A stretch of 64,000 nt of DNA from CAZZBK01 sp964652155 (GTDB lineage Bacteria; Planctomycetota; Planctomycetia; Pirellulales; PNKZ01). The stretch spans positions 1 through 64,000 of the forward strand of contig CAZZBK010000009.1 of the NCBI GenBank assembly GCA_964652155.1, in the 5' to 3' direction. Numbering within the stretch: position 1 is the stretch's first letter; each line of letters starts with the position of its first letter. The notes beneath the pieces are model-generated. The model had not been told where the DNA came from. It searched no databases and saw only the letters and a list, made by a program, of their open reading frames with translations. Positions 28,601 to 37,600 of this stretch are shown one piece after another. Both the position numbers and the translations under genes were made by a program.

Positions 28601-31600
28601 TCTTGCCCGCGAGCGTGTTCAGGAACGTAATATTGTAGAAAGCTTCCGTGGCCGTGCTGCTCACCGTGACATTGTTTGTGCCGATGATGCCTTCCAAGGC
28701 CGCCTGAATGTCAAAAATATCCGAGCCGCTGGTAAGCACGGATGAAATCGACGATCCCGTCAGCGTGGAGTACACGAACTGAAAGTTGATCAGACCGGTG
28801 AGATTGACCAACTGCTGTTCATTGATGAAGCCGAACGAACTGGGGCTGTTAATCAGCATCGCGCCGACACCCGTCTTAACCGCTGCGTTCGTGGCGTTGA
28901 TCGGACCGTCGAACTGCAGGTCAATCACGTTGGGACCATCTTCGACAATGATTTGTCGGGCGGAACCACCGGTCACGGGCAGTACGATCGGCGCATTGAT
29001 GCGCGTCGTCCCGCCCGCCGTGACGTTGAGCGTCCCCACGTTCGTGAGCGAGATGGAGCCGGCGCCGGTGCCAAAATCGATGGTGCCGCTGCGCATGTTG
29101 AGTTGCGTGATATTCAACGTATGAGACACCGTCGATTGACCTGTGTCGACGATCGAGCCGCCGATCACGCTCACGTTGTTCAGTGTGCCCGAGTTCGAGT
29201 TGATATCCAGCACGCCCGAGCGGTTGATCACGACGTTGACGGGAGCCCCGGCAATTTGATTGCCGCGATTGAGACGAATCGTGTCGGGTCCACCGGTCAG
29301 GTCGTTGTCGCCGATGATGACGTTACCGATCGGGGCGGAACTGGGTTGATTCAAAACCAACGTCCCTTGATCGACAAACGCGATACCCGAGATGGTATTC
29401 AAAAAGCTGCTGGTTAATTCGAGTGTGCCTGAACCCGATTTACGGAACGAGGTCGAGTTGGAGAAGCGACCGTTGAGCGTGAAGTAATCGGTCGCCGAGG
29501 GGGTGACGATGGACGCGCCGTTGACGGCGGCGATGAGGCCGCTGTTGACGGTGAGATAGGCCGTGGTCCCTTCGGCACGCAGGGCACCGAGGCCACCGAG
29601 CGAGGAGCCTTGGCTGTTGAAACCGGTGCCGTTGAGCGTGATGGTTTCGTTGACGATCGTGGCAAGATTGTAGACGTCGAGCGTTGCTCCCGACTGCACG
29701 AACGTGTTGCTTCCGCCGGATAGGACCGTGCCGCCCGTGGTTGCAACGACCTGGATGAAACCGCCGATGTCGGTTGGGGTGACGACCACGGGCGCGACAC
29801 TCAGTCCGTTGAACGAATTGTAGAAGGTGAGCGTTATTGAACTGCCAACGTCGTCTGCCGAGACATAGCCGTTGACCCCCGCGACGGTCGACAAATTATT
29901 CAGACTCGTTTGGAGTTGGAGGGCGAGCGCGTTGGTGGGCTGGTTCGGGTTAAACGGGCCGGCCGTGGCACCGTTGAAGCTGAGGGTAAACGTACCGCCG
30001 GTGATACCGAAAAAGTTCAGCGTTTGGATCGTTTGTGACAACGTGGAGCCGAGTGCGTTGTTGCTCCCGGCACCCAATATCCCTTCGGCAATGGTGAAGT
30101 TGTTCGAGAACGTGTTGTTGCCGGTCAAATTCACCCGGCCCTCACCGGACTTGAGCACGCCGCGGTTCGACGCCGAGACGATGGGGGCCGTGACGGTCAG
30201 CGTACCGCTGGAGGCATAGAGATACGAAGGCCCAATGCCGGCCTGGGCGTTCGAGAGCGAGATTCTTCCGGCATTGCTGGTGGGGTCTGACGGCCCTTGA
30301 ATGAGATTATTATCACCGGTGTTCACCAACCAGCCGGTGGCAATGTTCAGCGTGCCAAAGTTCTGCAGCGTCACGCCCGACGTGGCAATCATCAAGGAGT
30401 TGATATTGTAGCCGCCCAATAGGTCGTAGACGCCGCTCTGGACAATCTTGATGGGCTGGGTGGTCGTTAGCAGATCGGCTGGCCCCGAGGCATTGACGGT
30501 TAACGCCGGCTTGATCCGCTGCGCGCCCAAGCCCAAATCGAACCGATCCTCGGCGAAGTCGAGTCCACCGGGGGATTGTGAGTTAACGAGCAGGATACTG
30601 GGAAGCACATTGTTCACCTCGCCCAGGTTTCCCAAGCCTGCGGAGAACAGCACTTCGTTATTCATTGCCGTGCTGCCGATCGGATTGCTACCGCCATCCA
30701 TCAGGACAATGCCAGGATTCGAGCCCGTCAGCCCCAGCGAGCTGTCGAAGTTGAGGGTTCCAAAATCGATTCGATTGGTTCCCCCGGGAGAGACGATCGA
30801 CGTGAATCGCGAGGGGGTGTTCGAGCGGGTAACGACCAAGCCGCCAAAGGTGGCGATGGCATTGCCAGACGAGCCGTTGTAGCGAAACTCACCACCTCCC
30901 AACAGGATATTGACGTTGACGCCTAACGGTGCGTCGGTGGTGGGTTGATCGACCACGAACGAACCGCCGCTGGCGGTGAGCTGCGTCAGGTCGGCGATCA
31001 GGCCCGGGCCGCGCACGACGGTCGTGCCCGTAAGATTGGTCCAATACGACTCCGTCACCAGACCGGAAAAGACGAGCGTGCCGGTCCCCTGCTTGATGCC
31101 CGCGAAACCCGAGAAGGGTGAACTCACCACGAGGTCATCGTTGGCGTTGGGAATGGTCGAGTCCGAGACCAGGAACGTGCGTGTACCGCCCCCCATCGCC
31201 ACCGCGCCACCGCTAATCGAGGCGGCGGGGCCCACGCCCGTGGTCACGCCGATGTTCGTGGGGCCGGCCGTGATTCCGCCGGTGGTGATCGAAAGGGAGC
31301 TGGACCCGTTCATCAGGACATCGGCGCTCATCAGGTCGTCGTTGTACATCAGCAAACTGGCAACCGATTCGGTGACGCCGGTTTGCAGTTGGAACAAGCC
31401 GGAGGAGCCGACCGTCAGGGCAACTCCCCCCGCCAACTGGCCGGTTTGCTGGATGTTCAAGAGATCCGAATCGTTCGTGCCGCCGCCGTCTCCCACGACG
31501 AGCGGACCGGCAATTGCGATGTTCCCCTGCTTGTTGAGCTCGAGCGTGCCTCGGGCAATCTGCGTGGTGCCACTGAACGTATTGTTGCCCGCCGAGCCGC

Positions 31601-34600
31601 TGTACTGAACCGTTCCAAAGCCTGATTTGATAAGCGTTGTCCCGCCACCGCTGGCGACCAAGCCAGAGAAGTTCAGGCTGCTGGCGGAATTATCCGGCGA
31701 GATCATGACATTGACATTGGGGAACAACCGCAGGTCGTTGGCCCAGGTATTACTGGAGTTGTCGGTGACGCGGACGCTACCACGATTGCCGAAGCCGAGG
31801 CTCCCTAGATCCATTCGCGTGTTGGCCACCGACAAGCCGCCCGACAGGGCCAAGGTGCCCGTGCCGCTGACGGTGATGACCGAGGCCGCCCCCAGCGCGT
31901 TTGAGTTGGAGATGGCGAGCACGCCGCTGAGGACCTGAGCGCTGCCGGTGAAGGTATCCGAGGCGGAGAGCAGTACGGTGCCCACGCCCGCCTTGCTGAG
32001 GTTGGTGGTCGCGGTTGAGACCTGCGTGATCGCCGTTGGGAAGCGGACCTGATTGTTCAGCGTGTTGTTGGTCAACGTGATCGTGTTGTTGCCGGAGGTT
32101 TGCAGCAACGTGCCGCCACTGAAGGTCAACGTGTTGGCTGAATTGAGCGATGACACAAGGCTCTGGGCCGCGGTGCCGTTGAACGCCATGCTGCCGGTGA
32201 GTGTGATATTCCCTCGGCCCGCGAAGGTTAACGAGGCGGCGGTGAGGTTGATAGGCGTATTGATCGTTCGCGCGCTCGAGGTCCGCAAGAATGCAGGGCC
32301 CGCCACGAGCAGCGGGTTATTGCCCAGGGCGCCGTTGTTGGCGATGTCGATAACGCCGGCCGAGAGTGTGGCGTTGCCGAGCATGGTGGACGAATTGCTC
32401 GAGCCGATTTGCATCGCCCCAAGGCCGACATTCTTGATCCAGCCCCCGCCGGCCAATGAGGTGAGTGTCCCGCCAACCGACAGTTCGGACACGATAAAGG
32501 GGTCGTCTTGCACGTTGAACGAGACACTCGAAGCGCCCAGATTGAGATTGGCGGTGATTGCAGCGGCGGGAGACGAATAGGTATTGAAAACACCGAGGGC
32601 GACAGGAGTCGCCGGGCCAACGCTGAAATTGAGTGGGCCGAGGAGTGTGGCGGTATTGCCCAACCCGCCGAATTGTGCGCTCGACGTAGGACCGTACTTT
32701 AACGTGATCGCGGTGGCCGCGCTCGTCTGCCCATACGATTGAGCAAACGAGTTCTGATTCAAGTAGCCGGTCGAATTGATGGTGATGGCGCTGGTGGGGG
32801 TGATCTGGTTGTTGTCGAGGAGCAGCAAAAGATCCCCGGCCGTGCCACCAAAGTCGTCGCCGATCGTGATCGTGCCTTGCACGGCGATCGCCGAGGCGGA
32901 CTTACGCAGTGCGGCCGTGCCATCGAGCAGATTGAAACCGCCGGTAAAGGTGTTGCTGTTGCTGCCCGCCAAGATCAGCGTGCCGGGCAAAACCTTCGAG
33001 ACGGCAACGTTGCCGGACATGATGCCGATGTGCTCCAGGCTATAACCTGAATCGACACCAATCGAACCGGCACTGGTGAAGTTAAGATTGCCACCCCATT
33101 GCACGATCGCGGGGGCCGCGGTGGGATTCAACCGCAACGCACCAGCGCCATTCGAGCCGACACCCCCCAGGACGAGCGTTTCCGTGGGGAACGTGACATT
33201 GGGAACGCCGATGATAAGTTGCCCGGTGGGGGCGATACTGGTGGCACCTAGCGTGCTGCCCAAGGCATTGAGGTTGTAGAGCACCACTTCGCCGGCGTTG
33301 ACATTGACCGGAGCGTTCATCGTGTTGGCACCGAACAGAGCCATGCGGCCCGTGCCGGCTTTGATCCACGGATTGATCGAACCGCCATCGGCGATCGTGG
33401 CTCGAACGGCCAGATCTTCGATGGCGATCGTATCGCCGATCGTCCAGGTGGAAGGGACAGTGCTGCCGCCCACGTTCAAATTCACGAAGCCGTCGATGGT
33501 CGCGGAGCTTTGATTGCCGAGCGTGCCCGCCACCGTCGAGACGATCAGCGACTGCCCGGCGGCAAAGCCCAGCGTGAGCGTGCCGGTGCTGGTCGAGATG
33601 ACGCCGCGCCCCACCGGACTGGTGAACAAGGTGATCGAAGAACTTTGCTGCTCGGACGAGGGTGTGGCATTGATAAAATTCCACCGCCCGGTGCTGGCAA
33701 TGTTGATTGCCACGTTAGCAATGTTATCGCTGGCATTGGTTTCCAGCAGGTCGGCATCTTGACCACCGACGTTATCACCAACCGTCAGCGTGGTCGGCAC
33801 GGCAATGGCGCTGGCGGACAAGCGCAGCGTGCCCTGATTCACACGGGTAGGCGACGTGTAGGTGTTGTTCGCGCTGCCGCCGAATTCGAGGATGCCCTGG
33901 CCCATTTTGACCAGATTGAACCCCACCGCACCGCCACTCACCACGCCGCGCAGCGACAAGCGATCCGCGATCGCACCGCCGGCGTCAACGTTCAGCCAGC
34001 TTTCGGTGGCCGCGCCGAGCGTGATCGTCCCGGCGAGGATGGCCGACTCGGCGCTCAGCGGCAGGCTATTGAGTAGGCGAATCACCCCCGTGCCCCCCGT
34101 GCCGCTGCCCGACACCACCAGGTTTTCCGAGATGGTGACGTTGCCTGGGGTGACACTGCCCACCACATCGAGTTCAGCGCTGGGGTTGATGGTCGTGTTG
34201 CCCGCGGTGCTCCCCAGGGCGTTGCTGGTCGAGACCACGAGCGCGCCGGAGTTGACGGTCAGAGCCGACGTGAAATTGGAATTGGTGCCATTCAGCACCA
34301 GAGTGCCGGGCAGGTGCTTGAAGATCGAGGAAGGCGCGGAGGTGGAGGAAATGATGTTGCTGTTGACGGTCAGCGTGGAGAGCGTGTCGCTGGCGATATT
34401 GAGCGGCGCGATGACACCGACACTGGCACCGCCGATCGAGACATTGCTTCCCGACGCATTGTAAATCAAACCGGCAGTGCTGCTCACCGACAAGAGCGTG
34501 CCGGTCGTGCCGGACAGAGTGATGCCATCGTTCATGAACATCAAACTGTTGACGGTTTGCCGGCCTACAACCGAATCGCTGCTCAAGAGCTTGACGTTCA

Positions 34601-37600
34601 TTGTCTGCGAGGTTGCCGCCGTCATGCTGGTGACGAACGGCGCGGGGGAAATACCCAAGGCCGCCGAGGTCTGCTGCACGAAGTCGGTCGTGCCGCCGGG
34701 GCCCAGCAACACGGCGTACGGCGCGACGTTATTGGACGTCCCCGCCAAGGCCGCGGTGAACCGCAGCCGCAGATTACTGCTGGCACTGCCGAGGGCTTGC
34801 CCTTCGCCGACCAAGTTGATGAAGGACGACCCGCCGCGCGTCAGGCTGGCCGCGGTGAGGATGGCGCCGGAACCGGTCGTGCCGCTGTTGCGGACAATGA
34901 TCGCGTCGGAGACGGGGCCCGCCCCGACGAGCGTGGACGTGTTGAACGTAATTCCGCCGACGTTCTCGGTCGACGTGACACCGGCCAAGGTGGCGTTGCC
35001 GGGCATCCCCTCGAACAGCAGGGTTGCGCTATTGAGGGTGATCGCCGCCGCATCGGCCACGCGGTTGTCGAGATTGACCTGCCGATTGTCGAGGTGCAAT
35101 GTGGCGCCAGGCCCCAGCGCGATACTCGGCGTGTTGATCAGCGTGCCGTTGCCCTGCACCCACAGCGTACCGGCATTGAACGTCAATGCGCCGCTAAGCG
35201 TGTCGCGACTCGAGAGAATCACGGTCCCCGCGCCGTTCTTGGTCCAGGTCGTATTCGCCGTCAGCGATTCACCCAGCCCACCCGCAAAGGTCACGGTGGC
35301 GAGTTGCGGCACGTTTAATGTGAACGCGCTGGCCGGATTGAGGAACGAGTCGAGAGCCACATTCACGGGGCCAGCAAAGGTCACGCTATTCGCGAGCGGC
35401 ACGGTGAGGGCACCGGCGCCGCCAATCTGAACGTTGTTGGTCAGCGTGACTGGACCGTTCCAGCCCCCCACGCTGGACCCACCGGTTTGGATGGTCCCCG
35501 TGCCGAGCGACGAGTAGCTGGCCACGAAGAACGTGGTTCCGGTGTAGTTGATGACATCGCCGGCAAAGGTGTTACTGCTGCCCGAGAACAGCACGCGACC
35601 GGCGTCCAAGAATCGCAAGGTGGCGTTGCTGGGACCGGTGACATTGGCTGCGATTTCGGCATCGTAGGCAATCGTGGCCGCGTTGGCATTCGACTGCACT
35701 TGGATAAATCGGGTACCGGCTCCCAAGTCGAGATTGCCGGTGATCCGCGCCGGCGAGCCCGCCGCACCCGCCAGGAATAACTCGCCGCTGCTGGCGCTGA
35801 GTTGTGTCCCTAAGGTCAGCGTGCCGACCCCGGTGTCGACGACACCGCCGGTGACCGACAACGTGACCCCCGTCGGCGAGCCGATCGTTTCGCTCTGGCC
35901 ATTGAGGTTCATCCAGCCCGAGGCGCTGACGGTGACAAAGGCCTGGTAGTCGCTGAGCTGATCGCTTTGCACCCAGCGCACGATATCGGCCTGCGGTCCG
36001 CCCAAACTATCGCCGACAATCAAGCCGCCAGTGAGCGCGTTGACCCCAGGCGTTTTATTGAGTTCGAGCGTCCCCTCGTTGACCGTGGTGTTGCCGCTAT
36101 AGGTATTCGCGTTCGATCCGCTGTAGCGCAACGTGCCGCTGCCGGTCTTGATAATGGCATTGGAATTGCGCGAGCCATCGATGATCGAGCCATTGATATT
36201 CAGGTCGGGCCCCGCATCGCCCGAGATGTTTTGCACATCGATCGTGATGGTCAAAGCGACCGGTGCCGCGACCGGGTTGGCCGTGGCTGTCTGGAGCGCG
36301 AGCGTGCCGTTGATCGTGGCGACCGAAGTCGCGACGTTGCCGCGCGACAACACGGCAATGCTGGCGGGGGCGGTGAGCACGCCGGTGCCGGTGTTGACCA
36401 CGCTGGCCGAGGCCAAGCTGCCAGCAAGCGTCAATCCACCAATGATGTCGCTGCTGTTATTCAGGTCGAGTACGCCACTCGCGCCGACAATGACGGACGA
36501 CGTGTCGGGAATCTGATGATCGTTGTTGAGCCGCAAGGTGGCCGGCGTGAAGCTGACATTATCGCCGACAATGATGGGGTTGCTGGCCCAAGCGTTCAGG
36601 GCGGTCGGTTTATTGAATTCGAGGGTGCCGGCGGCGATCCGCAAAGGTCCCGTCGCGGTATTGGCGGCCACGCCCCCAAACTCCACGGTGCCCAGGCCGG
36701 TTTTGATCAGGTCGCTGGTTCCCGAGATGACGCCGCTGAGCGTGAGCCGCCCGGCGTCGGAGCGGATCGTCGTGGCATTGGAGGTGTAGTTGATCGAGGA
36801 ATCAAACACGCGATACACGTCCGTGGTCGTACCCGTGAGCGCCACGTCCCCCACCCAAGAATTGTTGCCGCTGATGTTGCGTAGCGCGCCTTGATCGTTG
36901 AATCCGTTGCCGATAAGGGTCAGCAGTTCGAGATTGATCTGCACGGGGCCAGCCGTCCCGGCCTGCAATTCGAGCGATGCGCCCGGCAGGACGACGGTCC
37001 CCGCCGCCGCCGCGCCGACATTGGCGTTTCCGAGCGCGGCCGAGTTTTGGATATTGAGCACGCCTTGGTTGACATTCGTTAAGCCAATGTGCTCGTTGCT
37101 GCCGAGCAACGTCAAATGACCAACACCCGACTTGGTCAGGTTTGCCGTCGATCCCACAATCGAACTGCTCACCGACAGATTGCCGGAATTGACCAGGATC
37201 ATGTTGTCTGTGCTGGGCAACGACAGCCAGGAGGTCGAGATCTGATTGCCGACACCGTCGCTGATCATTGTCCCCGAGGTGACCGTCAGTTGAGCGCTCC
37301 CCGACAGGTTGATACCGTCGCCGCTGAGCAACAAGGCGTTGACCGAGATGGCCCCGGGCAGCACGGTGTTCGCGGTCAACTTAACATTGCTCGTGGCGGT
37401 CGCCTTGGTGAGGTCGGTCGTGTAGGCACCGGCGGGCAGCGGCACGATAGCAAAGCCGACGGAGTTGCCCCCGGTGACCGTAGCGAAGTCCATCTCCCCC
37501 GGTCCCTGCAAGACGGCTCCCGTGATAATGCCGTTCGTGGCGGAGGTGTTCAACACGCTGGCCACGCCCCCCACGGTCGGCAGATTGTTCTCGACCAAAA

